This document shows positions 34,339 through 47,945 of a DNA stretch of 64,000 bases, piece by piece. Every line of letters starts with the position of its first letter. Within the stretch, counting starts at the first letter, position 1. The notes beneath the pieces are model-generated. The model had not been told where the DNA came from and did no database searches. It worked only from the letters and a program-made list of their open reading frames with translations. The position numbers and the translations under genes are program-made. Source of the stretch: Limonium bicolor (taxonomy: Eukaryota; Streptophyta; Magnoliopsida; Caryophyllales; Plumbaginaceae); NCBI GenBank assembly GCA_023374045.1, contig CM041778.1, forward strand, positions 368,998,831-369,062,830. The letters are read 5' to 3'.

Positions 34339-37300
34339 TGTAACACCCCGTCCAAAGCCAATCGTGGTTTCGCAAAACTTAACACTTAATCAAAAACGTC
34401 ACAGCGGATATAACAAACACCGGGACCTTGCCACGGTCTGATCGTTAGAATATACCGAACCTTACTGATTTACAACGCTTATCCAAAAATACACAACCGA
34501 CCAAAATACCACCAACCAACCGAGTTTAAGTATCTAAGTCATAAACACCAACTTACATCAGTTTAAATATATAACAGACGGGCGCACAAGCGCAACCCGT
34601 GCTCAAAATGATTCAACCCATCCTAAGTCTAACCGCCCCCACTCTCAGGGTGACTCCTCATCGGACGCTTACCTGCAAAATAAAAACAGCCCCAAAGGGG
34701 GTCAGCACGAATGCTGGTACGCCCTCTCATGGCCCCAAGCTAACGGGGCTACGACGACTAATTGTCGATAGCATGAAAATTGATTAGAAACACAATCATG
34801 ATATGAAGTGCTATAAATAACAATCCACATTGAACACATAGTTCACACACATTGAGCGACTTAATGCGTTCCCTTAGTAAGTGAGTTAAATATACAACTC
34901 CTCAAGACTCAATGCCACTTATCCTTAGTCCAACTTAACTTGCCACAACCTTAGCCCTTAACTTAATCTCAGAATACAAACCGTTCTTAGTTAGAAGTGG
35001 TTGTAACTTATCTTAATCTTAGGATTTAGGTGATCCTACCGCACCATCTTAATGCCACCTACCTCGGACGGGAGTCCAGTGTAGCTGAGCCGGCAACCGA
35101 CCCTAGGCAACAAGTCCGAAGACAAGTCCTTAAGCGGAAGTCGGATCTGATTCAGATACCGACCCCCTTTTCCTTAGCATGCAGACCGGAGTCAGTCCCG
35201 GGTTCCTCACTCCCCCCTTAAGTTCCAGTTAGTGAAAATCTTACAAACCATGTGTTAGTTAAACCTTAACGGGTATTAACCAACAGTAACCAACATACAA
35301 TTCCTCTCCTTAACTCATTAGGTACCAAACTTAGTTAGTATCTAACTCAGGTCTCGCGAGTTAGTGTAAAGAAAACACACACAACGAGAGCAATAAGAAC
35401 CGGTTGCATGCTTTATCTTGTATTAGTCATAGCAGATAAACAGATAGCACACAAGCCGAGGGACACCTCGTTAGCAAGCAGGTCACAAGAAAACTGTACC
35501 GTTCACCGTCGACTGTTGTTTGTTTAACCTTCTTCGGGGTCCCAATTCACAAACCTAAAACATTCATTCATTTTTAGGCCGTTAGTTATTTGCACCTTTC
35601 TTAACTCACTTAATCCCTAAAGATTCCCATTCGATACCCTCTTAAGTCTTTACTACTTAACCATATAAACTTACCTTTAACTTAAGGTTTGTATTTAACC
35701 TAACTTAATCCCTTAGGTTCTTAGGTTCCTAATCATTGTTGCCCTACCAATGGCATACCTTATTACCAATTAACATCTTTAGAATTTAAAATTTCTTTTT
35801 TTTTTGTTTTTGGCTCGACCGAACTTACGACCGACCTTACCCAAGGTCGGTCCATTCCAGGACGTATTACCGTTTGAAAATTTTACCCCGACCGACCTTG
35901 CAAGTCCGGTCCCCAAGGTCGGTCCATTCCCGAGAGTTTTCCCCGTGGGAAATTTAAGCCCGACCGAACTTGCCAAGTCCGGTCCCAAGTTCGGTCGATT
36001 CCAGAGACCTATTTCGTACACAAATTACAAGCCCGACCGAACTTGTAAGTCCGGTCCCCAAGTTCGGTCGGTTCCAGAAACTCTTTCCGGTAGTGTAAAC
36101 TGAGCTCGACCGACCTTGCAGGTCCGGTCCCTAAGGTCGGTCGGCTCCAGAACCTTGTTTTTAAATTCCCATTTAACTCCAAACTTCACCTCATATATCC
36201 TAGTATGTTCTAACCTCATTTGGGCACCTCAAATACACCTTAAGCCTTCCACTAAACACATTAAATCACTTACCAACATCCACCTTAGTCATTATGCATT
36301 TTCCTTGTAATCATGCCAACACTTGTAATGTTTTTCACTAGGTTTCTAGGTGGTGGTTCATACCTATTATAACCACTATGCCAAAATGTTTCCTCACCAC
36401 TATAACATAATCTCCCAAGCATCTTCATCATCTCAAATTCCTTTTTGCAACTACTTAAAGTTCCTTCACAAGTTTATGCCTCTTTCTTCCTACTCATTAT
36501 TTCCTTTTCTCCTAACAAGATTTGCATATATCTTAAACACATTCCTAGACTATCTTTGGTGTATACCAAAACACTCTTTTGATTCCTAAATCCTCCATGA
36601 TGAAGCCTAAGTCATTCTAACTCACAAGAACACTTTAAACTCACTCTTTTCCATCAAGGCAATCCCTAGAACTTCCTAGTATTACCTTAGTCATGAAATT
36701 TCCTTAGAACATTTTAAACACTAAGTTTCTCCATCAAATTTTGGCATGGATTCTCTAGTATATTTCTAAACCTAAACACTTGGTTTCTCACCATCAAATA
36801 ACCAAGATCACTCCAATTCTCATTACATCATCTTAACACACAATTTACACCAAAACTACACCATATCATCATACAATGTATAAACTTAATATGCTTGGCG
36901 CTTAGGCCCTTAAATGACAATAATCTTAACCACCGAATTTCCACATATAATTGCCTTTGACCTGAGAATACACACAACAAGGCTTCCATTGAAATAAAAT
37001 GCTTCTTGTAATTCATCTCAACATTGTTTGACTATCTCATTTGCCATTTGCTCCTTAATCACAAGTTCTCAATATAATAGTATTCTTTCTCCTAAGTTTA
37101 ATATCCCTTTTTCCATTGTAAACTCTAAACTAATCCTTCTCTTATCCAAGTCCCATCCCTTAATGCATTAAAACACCTTAAGGTAAGGAATTTACCTTGT
37201 TCTTTCACAAGCTTCACAAACTTTCCTCCTTAGCCTTTCTCCTTGAACAATCTCGGTCACCACTTAAACTCCCCTTGCCAATGTTCTAACCAATATCCAA

Positions 37301-38500
37301 TAACTCTAATGAGTGCTAGATAATACATTAACCTTAAGGAACAAACCCTAGGTTAAAATGTGCTTTAAGGTATTAAATTGGTTGTTTTACCTTGGTTTCT
37401 CAAGACAAGCTTGGATATGAATCAAGAAGGACCTCCTCTATCCTTTGGAGAGTAGAAAACAAGCTAGAACAAGGCACAAAAATGGAGCCTCATGAGCATG
37501 GGTTTTCGGTTATGAAGAAAAATGATGGAAACCTAGATTTTCTTACATATTCTTTACCTTAAGAGAATGGAGAAGCCAATGGAGTATCCAAGCTTGAGTT
37601 TCCTCCTCTAATGGTGGTTTGGCTTGGCACCAAATCAAAGCTCTTGAAGTTTTGAAAAGATAGAAAGAAGGAGCTTGAGCTAACTAAGAAGAATCTATGC
37701 TTATTTTCGATTTTGGAGCTAAGATGAGTAAGTAGTGACCAAGAGAAGGTGGAGCTAGCATGGAGTTGTTCTTCAACGTGATGGAGAAGAGAGAGAGCAG
37801 GAGAAACCGATGGAGAAGAAGACGAAATGAAGAAAGGAGGAGAGAGGTAGTTAAAGGAGATATTTTGATTCCTTAAAAGCAAATAGTACTTTTGTACTTT
37901 TCCCTCTTCTTTTTCAATATTGTTTATTCACATGGTGACTCCCCCCTTCTTAGAAAACTGGCCCCTTTGGTCAAATAAGGTAGATTGTGGTCTTTGTTGA
38001 CCATTACATTTACTTACTTTGACTAATGTCGTAAACTAGCTTAATTTAGTTACTATTCACAAAACAAGGCACATTGTTGTGCAATTTTTGATTTCCCATT
38101 GATTTATACTTCCTAATGTGATACTAAGTAGTACACAAGTTAATTAAAGAGTAATGATGGACATTTAGCCATTCAAAACCCATTTACAAGACAATTTTTC
38201 AAAAATGTGCTTTAAGGCTCCTTAAAGCACATTTTGTGTTTTAACTTGTTTCCAAGCTTGGTTTTCTTTGGTAATTGGTTTAAAATGACCATTAGGATAT
38301 TACTAAGGTCTTAGCATGACATTTGGGTACTCACCCAAGTCTCTCCAAGCTTAGAGCACGTTCTTGCTTAAATTGCTCTTATGGTGTTTCCTTATGTTTT
38401 CTTTGATTAGAAATGTTTCTTAATGTTTCTAAGGCATTATTTAGCCTTCTTATACCTTAGTTTATCATTTAAATACCATATCTAGGTTTGGGGTATTTCA
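34339..38500 (-). mobile_element. Element D, 5' LTR
   Basis: Partner of 23831-27991 (see there). A palindromic repeat array is at about 35814-36150. Scattered substitutions separate the two copies, for example in the first 120 bases of the plus-strand reading. Confidence 0.9.
35814..36150 (-). repeat. Hairpin array in 5' LTR of D
   Basis: Second copy of the five-unit palindrome array at 25305-25640, with a few differences. Confidence 0.85.
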
Positions 38501-41500
38501 ATGCGTGTGAGGTACGCTAGTTAGGAACTTCTAGTGCGATCTGGATACCTACATAACCACTTCCGCCCTCCGCGACCCCCGTTGTAAAGTTGGGGAAGAA
38601 CACCAGAGAGATGGAAAGACCTCTCATACTCGGGTAAAACCCGATCTGGCAGTTGTAAATAAACTTTGTAAAGAGAAAGAACCTGTCATACGGTAGATTC
38701 CAAGAGCAGGAATCCCGAAGATGGTTCCCGTTAAACGGTAACAACCGCACTTGTTAGTAGAAGATTGAGAAGATCCTAACCATAGGATAACTAAATTTAC
38801 GGCACCATGGGGCGACGTGCTTTGCAGTCGCGAGAACCATGTGCAGCCAACAAGAAGGGGAGCATGATTACGCAATGAAGCGGAAAGGCAGAGTAACAAA
38901 ACCGAGACAAGAGAGTCTGCGGACTGCAAACGTTGATAATACCAACAACGGTATACAACCGACTAAGGATTAGTTGAGGTTGGTTAACTACAAGCCTACA
39001 ATGCCAAAAGGGCAGTAATACCCGAACAACATAGTTCAGACAATTATGAAAATATTCATAAAACATACACCAATAGGACTACGATGTAGCTCCTGAGGAT
39101 TAGTCAACCTCGGAAACCACCGCCAATTGTGGGAACGAGCTATGGAGCAAGGTACATGGAGTACCACATGGATCGGGAAGCACCCGAATTAACAACAACC
39201 TCACCAAGAACACTGAGAAGTACTCAGGGAATTGATCATTAAGATCAAAAGACCAAAGAAAGACCCAATAAACCACCAAGTATGGATGAAAACAATACCG
39301 TAATCGGTACAAGTTAACCTGAAAACCGACGTACCCGCACACTTCCCAAGGCAAGTGCAGCAACAACAAAGCAACTTGGGAGACTTTTGACAACCAGCAA
39401 GTACTTACTAAAGTACCACCATGAAGGTTGAAGCAAATATAGGATCACTAATCCTAAGAACTCGAAGAATGACACCTTGGAAAGGCCTAAAGGCCCGACC
39501 ATTATATTAACGAACACACCAGACAACAGGAAGCTGAACTTGGTCAAGACCTCAAACATGGCAACGCCATGAAGATTTTCTTTCCAACACAAGACTTTCT
39601 TTCAAAACCATAAACTTTTCTTTTTAAACCTCGAATTTTTAAAACCAAACTAGAAGAATCACGGTAAGTATCATAGAATGATATAAGAGGAGTTGACGAT
39701 ATAATACTTCACCTAGGCGTGTGACGATCACTACGAGTGTACCCAAACACGGGATGTGGGACGACCGCACTTTGAAGGAGCTTGCGGGCCTGACTGACCC
39801 TTTTGTGAGTTAGTCGGGTAAGTGGTAACATACCAATAAGGTACCCCACGTATGTATACATGTAGTGTACGAAACACGGGAAGTAGTCAGCTCCGTTCTA
39901 CGGACCATAAGGTAAATGCAAACCGAAACAGTTGGATACCTCAAATGATCGAAGAACCCAGACGAGCTTACGAGCTAAAGGAGTCAAGAACTCACCCCAG
40001 GAGAACGATTAAGAGTAAGGAAGTGCGAGAAGCACTAATAATTGACTAAAGACATTGGAGATGTCTCAAGAATTTGAAACAAAAGCATGAAATAGCCGGA
40101 ATGGATACCCGGTCTAAACACAGTAAGGCAATGCCTAACATGAACACACCAATGTCCAATGGACAAGGTAAAATACCTAGAGTGATCATCTAAGGTACCG
40201 GAGGATACCGTTCACCACCGAAGGAATTACCAAACCGGTCAAAACCATAAGAAAAGTATTGTAGTCTACCCTAAGAATGGGAGACGTATAACCCTAAACG
40301 GGACAACTTGAAATCCAGAACCGCAATGCGGAGAAGACAGAACATACTCAAATGTTAGCCGGATGTAACGGCATAATCAACAACACCCAGGAGCAATCCA
40401 AAAAGGGTATCAAGTCAACCTAGTTGAACGAAGTGTCGTAATAAGAGCACCAAGGCTATTACGAACACTCGTTTAGAATACCAAAGGGATCCCACTTACC
40501 CAGGGGATACCCTGAATTATTGAAAGGTACCAATCGATACCAAGACACTTGAAGGGCATTCAACGGACGGAAGCGTGATGCACTGATCCTATCAAGGAGC
40601 CCAATCATACCTCCAAGCCATTTTATGGTATACGGAGAAGTAGTGCGTGTGATCAGCCTAAGATGAGCAAAGCTCTAGGCAACGTGGCCAGTGAGCCAGG
40701 AACCCATTATAATACAAACCCAATGGTTGCAAAACTATTGTGGATCATATGAAGAGTTGCTTGGAATGGCACCAGTAAGATTGTTTAATAACTATCGAGT
40801 AAAGATAACCCTCGTTAATGTGAGACCGCAAGAGCGGTGAACACATAATATCCCAAAGAAGAGGATGTCACCAGTAAATGTCTGGAAACACAACTCTTTC
40901 AGAACTACTAAAGTAGTGAAGCTTGAGCATACAATTATCACCAAGCAATAAGAAAATGAGCAGACATAGCAATTATTGGAAACCAAGGAGTAATCGGTTA
41001 AGAGGAAATATCCTATTTGTATAACGTGAAGTATAAGTAAGTAACGCTCAAGGAGCTTGGGAATATGGTATAAATGGTAGAGATACATGAGCAGAAGCTA
41101 AGGTAATAGCGGTTGCCATGGAAATCAATGTCGTAAATGAATACGAACATGGTGCGCAGCAAGCGACCAATACATATGAATAAGTCACACAATGAGATGG
41201 AGATGATGAATAAAGATGGTAGACAGACCAAGAAACAAGGAAACAATATTCATTCCTATTGCAATCACATAAGTGAAGTACTGCCAAGGGTTTACGCCTC
41301 TGCACTCTGTAGGACTGAGTGTTTTGGTATTGCATTTGTGCAGTAACGATCTAGTGGGATAGCTAGGAATTTGGGAAGATGACGATTGTGGTAAAAGTAG
41401 AAGGAAACTTATGAAGTAAGGAACACTTGTAAAGAACCAGTAGGTGGGCGTAGTCCAGAAGCCACTGGTATAGAGGAAGCACTACAATTAGGTAGTGGCT

Positions 41501-42382
41501 TAACCTCAATTGACAATAAGTCAGAGGAACCCAGTGAATAATCATGGAAGTACGAACAATATGTACATTGATTCCAGAGAGCTGGATAGAAAACCTAAAA
41601 CTCATTGAGTTCGCGTACGGTAAAAGAATACCACGCCTGATTAATAAACCTTGTTCCCAAGATAACAAGGGATAAACTTATATTGTATAACACATTAAGG
41701 ATAACGAGAAGGGCAAATAAACCCTAAGTTATCAGGGCCGCGCAGCAGAAGCTAGTGGGCCCAAATTCTAAGGTTTAATACACCTAGTGAAAGAATGGAT
41801 AATTATCAATGCCTTGAAGCCTCTAAGGCTAGAACCGAACCCGGTTAAGAGTTAAATAAACTCCGATGAGAATTCTTGGTGCAGGGACTAACCAACAATA
41901 TGGTTAAGACCCTTTGACCAGAATACATTGTGTAATAGACCGCATGGAATTAAACCACTCCGTGACGGCTAAACGCCTTAGACCTATGCCCGATGTTGAC
42001 ACATGGTAGATTACGCGAGCGTAATCCTTTTAAAGGGGGTAGGGCGAAAACCGCGAAATGTATGTTTTACGTGATAGTGCGTAAACTACAATGCGCATAG
42101 CGCAAAAGAATTTGTTTTGGATGATTGGTACTTATGTTACATAAACATATGTATCCATTCTTAATGTAATTAAGGTTGATTGTGAGATTTGAAGTGGAAA
42201 GGAGTATTGATTGTGAGAGACTTGAGGTGAATGCAGTAGAGAAACTCCATGGGGAATGAGAACCCCGATTGGTAATAATTTGGGAAATGAGTATGTTTGA
42301 GGAGTTTGATGAGTATAAATCGGTATGAAACCGATGTTGAACCTAGTGGGAAGTGAGTCCTCTAGGTAATTTGAGTTGATTT
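38501..42382 (+). mobile_element. Element C, internal region remnant, no recognisable coding
   Basis: By position this continues the interior of C interrupted by D. Stops are dense on the plus strand and the minus-strand frames (up to about 100 codons) have no known motif. No protease, RT or integrase word was seen. A PPT-like tract CCTTTTAAAGGGGGTAGGG at about 42029-42047 resembles the second PPT of D and F and suggests the 3' end of C is near. The expected final PPT and 3' LTR are replaced by element E at 42383. C thus looks like a non-coding derivative, or the pol is too decayed to recognise by eye. Confidence 0.5.
42029..42047 (+). promoter_or_regulatory. PPT-like tract of C
   Basis: CCTTTTAAAGGGGGTAGGG on the plus strand. 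It corresponds to the inner PPT-like tract after pol in D and F. About 335 bases separate it from the junction with E. Confidence 0.4.
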
Positions 42383-43886
42383 TGTAACACCCCTCTCCAT
42401 AAACACGATATAATCTCTCACGTAGCAATAAATAAAACGTCTCGCAGCAGAAAATAAATAATAATTACAAAACTCACTTGGGTGTCACCGGCCATTACTC
42501 GCCCATGCGAGCAACGAAGCCAAACTACATCCAACTCCCAACATATACAAACTGCTAACCGCCGTGATAATGAGAAAACTCCTATACATCATTCTAAGTC
42601 CATAAACCATAAACAGCGACAAGTGAGCGTCTACCCAAACCTGAATATACATAACCTTACCATAATACCATTCACCATCTTCATTGCTATACCAAACCAA
42701 CTCCATGTGCGGTAATCAAAGTAAACTCTAATTACCCTGTTCCCGCACTTCGGCTCCGGCGACAATCAACAACCTGCATGAGTGTAGTATCAGCGATAGA
42801 CGCTGAGTATGCCGGGCGTGGACCCTAATGGTCACTTGTCATTTTAACCATCTTATTATTAGATTGGTTTCATGCTTTACCATTTTACAGTTATAATCAA
42901 CGCTGTTAATAAACATGTATAATATACATAATCATCCATCCAAATATTCATAAACATTTAACCATCCATCCAATCCAAACATTCATTTAATTTCACAAAC
43001 CACAATTGTATATCGAACGTAAAGAGCAATAACAATATAATGTACCATGTACAATCGCCGTAGCGTATGCCATCCTTTATTAATTAATTTTAATTTGGCC
43101 TTCAAGGCCGCCCATATGTACATGTACATCCGTCGTGGCGTATATTTCCATATTTAATTTACCTTAGCCTGTAGGCTCCATCCAAACCATGTTTAATTAG
43201 TAATATCAGTTGGGCGTCATGTTACAACCCTATAACCTCACCATGGACAGTAGTCCTCCCGTACACACAAGGGCTCATTCGCCAGAGGTCCGGAGGCCCT
43301 GACTCTCTTATCTCGTTAAGACGTCCCAAAGGCCGTAGCCACCTGACCCACGATCCAGTTTGGGGCTCGTTGGTATAACCTGGAGCGGAATCCAATTGGA
43401 AACCCCTCAGTGATCACAAATGCGCAAACCAAGTAGTTCGTAAACTCCGGGATTCCTCACCTCAACTCAATACTATCTCTCTCTCATAATGTTTAGATCT
43501 GCTCTTAATCTTATGGAGAATACAATTATTAATTAGCGCCCAAGGGTCTCACGCATACCTAGAAATAATCTAGGTTATATTCATGTTCGAGATCCGCTCT
43601 AGAGGACCGACAATGTCGTGACTCGTCCCTAGTGTTTACTTAGGTTACCATATACTTAATATTAATACTATGGTATTATATCAAGTAACCGTCATTTTCA
43701 CAACAACGTATATGTATGTTTATATAAGTCGATCTATAGTTGACATAGTGTTAGTCCCGTGGGACGCTCGTGCATAAATAAATAATGCAGTAACACTTAA
43801 CACATACATGTAACCACACACATTAACACCAAGTTATGTCAACCAATCCGAGCCCAAGAGCAACCTTGGACAACTCGGATCAAACC
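42383..43886 (-). mobile_element. Element E, 3' LTR, distal part
   Basis: The plus strand begins TGTAACACCCCTCTCC, the end of a chromovirus LTR read on the minus strand. At 43886 it is interrupted by element F, which duplicated AAACC (43882-43886). It resumes at 59845. No coding sequence was seen. The word CATGCAGG with upstream hairpin-like sequence (about 42770-42830) is where the other chromovirus LTRs carry their conserved hairpin. Confidence 0.75.
43882..43886. repeat. Target-site duplication of F, left
   Basis: AAACC directly before the LTR start of F, matched at 59840-59844. Confidence 0.85.
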
Positions 43887-46800
43887 TGAAATACCCGTAT
43901 TAAAAATATGATTAATTAGGCTAATGATAATTTAGAAGCTTAATTAGTATAAATATCATGATGGGAACAAATCCCGAAGAAAACTGATCCTTAAAACGGA
44001 TTAAAAGCATAACGAACCTTAAAGCGCGTTTTCGAGGTAACCGGGAAAATGTGTCTTAAGAGGGTAAAATAGACTCGTAACAATTTTTGTCAACTAAATA
44101 ATCATAATAAATATTAGTGAGGCTTTAGAACCAATAAAATCAATAAAAACGAGGAGAATAGTAAAAACTGTGAAAAACGGGAAGTTGTGGGGTAGAAACA
44201 CAAATAACCAAAACTTAGTGTGTCCACTTTTAAAATAAAAGTGTAACTGTTGGTGTGTGGGCTGTCAGCCGATGGGCTCCCCCTCTCTCACACTCCCTCA
44301 CACTCTCTTCTTATTTACAAACAAACAAAATAATTAAAAGCAAAAACAACTATATTACTTTACTCCTTCACTCACATTCTCTCTCTCTCCTCCACTCATT
44401 CTCTTCTCTCACGTAATAACCGATCTCCCTCACTCACTCTCTTCTTCCTCCTTCTTCCATGCGACAGCAATGGAGAATTAGCAAAACCCACACAAAAAAC
44501 CACTTCTTTCCTCTTGTTACTCCCTCAAACCTTCTCCAAAAATTATAAAAAGTATACCATTGTGTTCCTCTCATCAAGGAGAACACTTCCCTCTTTTCAA
44601 AATCCGGAAAAGAGCATTTTCGTTTTCATGGGTATACCCCATTTGGAGCTTCAAGACTACCATTAGAACCACCTCCTTCTCCTTGTCATTTTGAGGTAAA
44701 AATCTTCTTGAAACTCCATCTTTTTCTAGCCCTTGTGGGCAAAATGAAATTTAGAAACTAAGCTCTTGTTGTTCCTTGTACCCTAGCCGATTTTGGCATT
44801 GTTGGTGGAGTTAGAATCTTGCTCTTGAGCCACTCCAAGCTTCACTTGTACCCTTACAAGGTAATGAGAGTCCTAAACCCTAAAACTTACATAAAGCTTA
44901 ATAATAGTTAGGGTTAGTTTTTAGTGTATTGAAATGTGTATGTATATGGGCTGTAGTGTAAGATTGTTGAAGTGCTATAACCGGTAGGAAGAGAGAAGGA
45001 AGAAGCAAGAAGGAGAAAGAAAAAACTAGAAGAAGAAAACAAGGTAATTAAGCTCACCTTTGTGTAGCCTTATATATGTATGTGTAACAGATTTTAATGG
45101 AGTAAAATTTACATTGAGAAATGGTAATGTATTGGTAGTGTAATGTGTAGGAGGAAACAAATGTTTTAAACCTCTAAAAGACATTTTAAAACTTGTTAAA
45201 ACATAGTTGGGAGTCAATGGGTGAGTGCAGGAATTTAATGTTGTTTTAGTTATGGTATTTGTGTATGGGAGCTTGTATATTTGTATTGGATATAAACAGG
45301 TGGTGTAGATCATTTACATGAGTGAAACAATGTGGTGAGAGTGTAAAAATATAGGGGAGACTATGGCAAAATTTGCCTAGGATTAGAACACTTAGTGAAC
45401 TAGAAACTAGGTGAATAATATGTGTTGTAACAGATTTTGAAGGAGATAGTTAGAGGGTAGTTTGAGAGGGATGGTTAATGTAGTTGTAATGCATTAGAGG
45501 TGCTAGAAGTGACTTTAGAAGAGGGAGTATAGTTGGGGGAGTTAGAAGAGAAATCTGTAGCAAATGCAACTAGAGAAGAAACTAGTGTAAGTGTTGATTG
45601 AAACTTGGAAAATTATGTGAGTGAATTAGTATAGAAATGTGTAAAGAGTTAATGAAAGAACTAAGGTGTATTTGGAGGCTTAACAAGTGTTAAAACATGT
45701 GGGAATAAGTGTAGGAACAATGGGGAAGTAATGGGTAAAGGAGAGGACTGAAAACAGATTTTAAAACTGAAATACTGGGCCGGACCGAACTTGCGACCGG
45801 ACTTGCAAGTTCGGTCGAGCCCAGATTTACAAAGACGGGAAAGCTTCTGGAATGGACCGAACTTGCGACCGGACTTGCAAGTTCGGTCGGACCAGAAAAT
45901 TTTCCCGTCTGTAACCTACTGGAATGGGCCGAACTTGCGACCAGACTTACAAGTTTGGTCGAGCCAGAAAAATTCCCTTATGAAACCTTCTGGAATGGAC
46001 CGAACTTGCGACCGGACTTGCAAGTTCGGTCGGACCAGAAAAATTCCGTAATGAAGGCTACTGGAACGGACCGGACTTGCGACCGGACTTGCAAGGTCGG
46101 TCCGGTCTAACAAAAAAAATTATTTTAAACTAAATAATAATTATATATATATATATGTACATGTATGTAAGCATGCCAATATTAAGTAAGAAAATAAAAC
46201 TTAAGGTAATGAAAAATAAGTAAGTAATGTGTAAGTGAAAGAAGTATAAGGACTTAGCAAGTATGGATTAGTAACATAAGAGTAATGAGTTAAGTTAATG
46301 ATAAATAGATTAATCATTCAATTGTATGTATATCATAGGATTTGATTTGTGACACCGGAGGAACGTTCGGAAACACGTACAACGGTGAACGGTATGAATT
46401 CCTCATGCCCCGTATGCTACCTTGGTTACTCTGATTGTGTGTGTTGTGTGCTAATTGATCACCAAATAAGATAAATGCACGAATCGGAGTTATTATGCTT
46501 ACTTGTGAGTATGTAGTGTTGTATGTTGTGAATATTCTCTTAATCATAGTTTGTATAATTCATGAAATGTATGGATGAATATGAATGTGTGTATGCTTGT
46601 GTATTGTGTTGTGACCGAATAATATTGTGATTGGACTTCTAACTGATTCCTAACAAGCTAACCAATCTAACTTAAATTGGTAATTAAATTGGAATGAGTA
46701 GAAGTCCGATATAGTTTCGGCCACGCGTGAGGATGAGGAGACACAAGAGGTTGGATCCGATTCCTGACTCTTAAACTAGTCCGCGGCCCAAACCCCTTAA

Positions 46801-47719
46801 ATGGGTAGCATCCCGGATTGGTGAGTCAAGTAAATCCCGGTGGTGGGACGGTGTAGTCCCCGGGCCGGAGGTCATACCGACTTAACTTGAGTAAAAGTAA
46901 GTAAGTAAGAATGAGTAAGTAAAGTGAATGTAAGTAAGTGTAAGTAAGAGTAAGTAATGAGTAAAAGAGTAAATAGCATTCCGATTAACCCGGATGCGTA
47001 ATTTGGCTAACCTTGTAAAGGTAAGTATTGTGAGCATTATTGTATTGTTGCCTTGGAATGAATAATGTGTTGTATATGTATGTATGTTGTATGCAAAGCA
47101 TGTATGTATGAAATTAATGAACCGCATGTTTAGTGGACGTCAAATAGTCGGCGTGCCCTTGTTAGCACTCGGTATATGCGGAGTTTATGCGCAGCTTTTT
47201 GCTGAGCCCCTTGGGGCACCGTTTTTAATATGAATGCAGGTGCAAGAGAGGGATGAAGCTGTTGAAGACTTAGTTCATTTTCTTTGTCTTCTTTTGGATT
47301 ATAAACAATGAATGATGATTGGTGTACTGAGTAGTACATGGCCGTAGTTTTTGATTAGCCGGTGTACCATGGGGTACACCTTTTTGGGAGACTGTGAAGG
47401 GATTTTGATTGGTATAGATGAGTAGTTGGTAGGTACTCATTCTTTTGGGAAGTTTGGAAAGGGATGTAAGTATACACTTTAAATACTCGGTGATCCAAGA
47501 ATGTAAGAATGTTATTTTGTATTCGGTATGCATTATAGTAGTAGCTCGGTATATTATGTTCATCAAACCGTCACTGTAAGTAGAATAGCCTAGCTAGCCG
47601 TATGGGCGGTTAGCGGCGTTGTATCACCCGCCGTAGTAAGTAGTAGTCTTCCGCTGCGTACTGATAGAATTTAGGGATGATTGGACGGTAAGCATAGGAT
47701 TAACGGTTGGGGTGTTACA
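43887..47719 (+). mobile_element. Element F, 5' LTR (3.83 kb)
   Basis: TGAAATACCC...GGGGTGTTACA. Its partner is 54298-59839 minus the insertion G. Many differences between the two copies are one-base indels, unlike the LTR pairs of A and D. A TATAAAAAG word at about 44546 follows CT-rich sequence and is a core-promoter candidate. The hairpin array is at 45780-46110, GTAA-type microsatellite-like sequence at about 46890-46965, and the conserved CTGAGCCCCTTGGGGC hairpin at about 47202-47222. No gene. Confidence 0.9.
45780..46110 (+). repeat. Hairpin array in 5' LTR of F
   Basis: Five tandem units of about 71 bases. The core is a perfect 12-base inverted repeat, GACCGAACTTGC (45783-45794) and GCAAGTTCGGTC (45805-45816), around the loop GACCGGACTT. 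Spacers contain the word CCAGAAAAATTCC. Confidence 0.9.
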
Positions 47720-47724
47720 AAAAG

Positions 47725-47736
47725 TGGTATCAGAGC
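47725..47736 (+). promoter_or_regulatory. Primer binding site of F (tRNA-iMet)
   Basis: TGGTATCAGAGC, five bases after the LTR end. The next bases (GAAGTGTCGCTCTGATG) can fold back onto it, as in C and D. The leader 47737-47945 has no other recognised feature except TTCAG just before the gag ATG. Confidence 0.9.
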
Positions 47737-47945
47737 GAAGTGTCGCTCTGATGTCCATAGTACCGAGCATAGGGGATTACCGAGTTAGGATTTCAACCGT
47801 CTTAAGACGGATACTTAGAAACCTAACTAGGAACTACCGTTGTTAACAATGGATACCCTTGACGTCCTTAGAGATGATACCTTGCTTAAATTCAAGACCT
47901 TTGAGTCGTATCTTGCGGAGCCTAATGTAACTGTTAAACATTCAG

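Larger units (their letters stand above)
23831..38500 (-). mobile_element. Element D, complete chromovirus with AlkB exon
   Basis: A 14.7 kb Ty3/gypsy element on the minus strand: 5' LTR 34339-38500, PBS 34322-34333, gag in three putative exons (34103-32700), AlkB exon (32579-31840), protease to chromodomain (31681-28304), two PPT-like tracts, and 3' LTR 23831-27991. LTRs are 4161 and 4162 bases and differ by scattered substitutions, so it is relatively young. It interrupts C just after the PBS of C. The bases flanking it (TTAGC on the left, ATGCG on the right) do not form a target-site duplication. Confidence 0.9.

Noticed and set aside
38501..42382. Protein genes on either strand, minus-strand frames of 80-100 codons
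   Set aside because: No known motif, no ordered neighbours and dense stops on the element strand. These fit chance frames in the interior of C.
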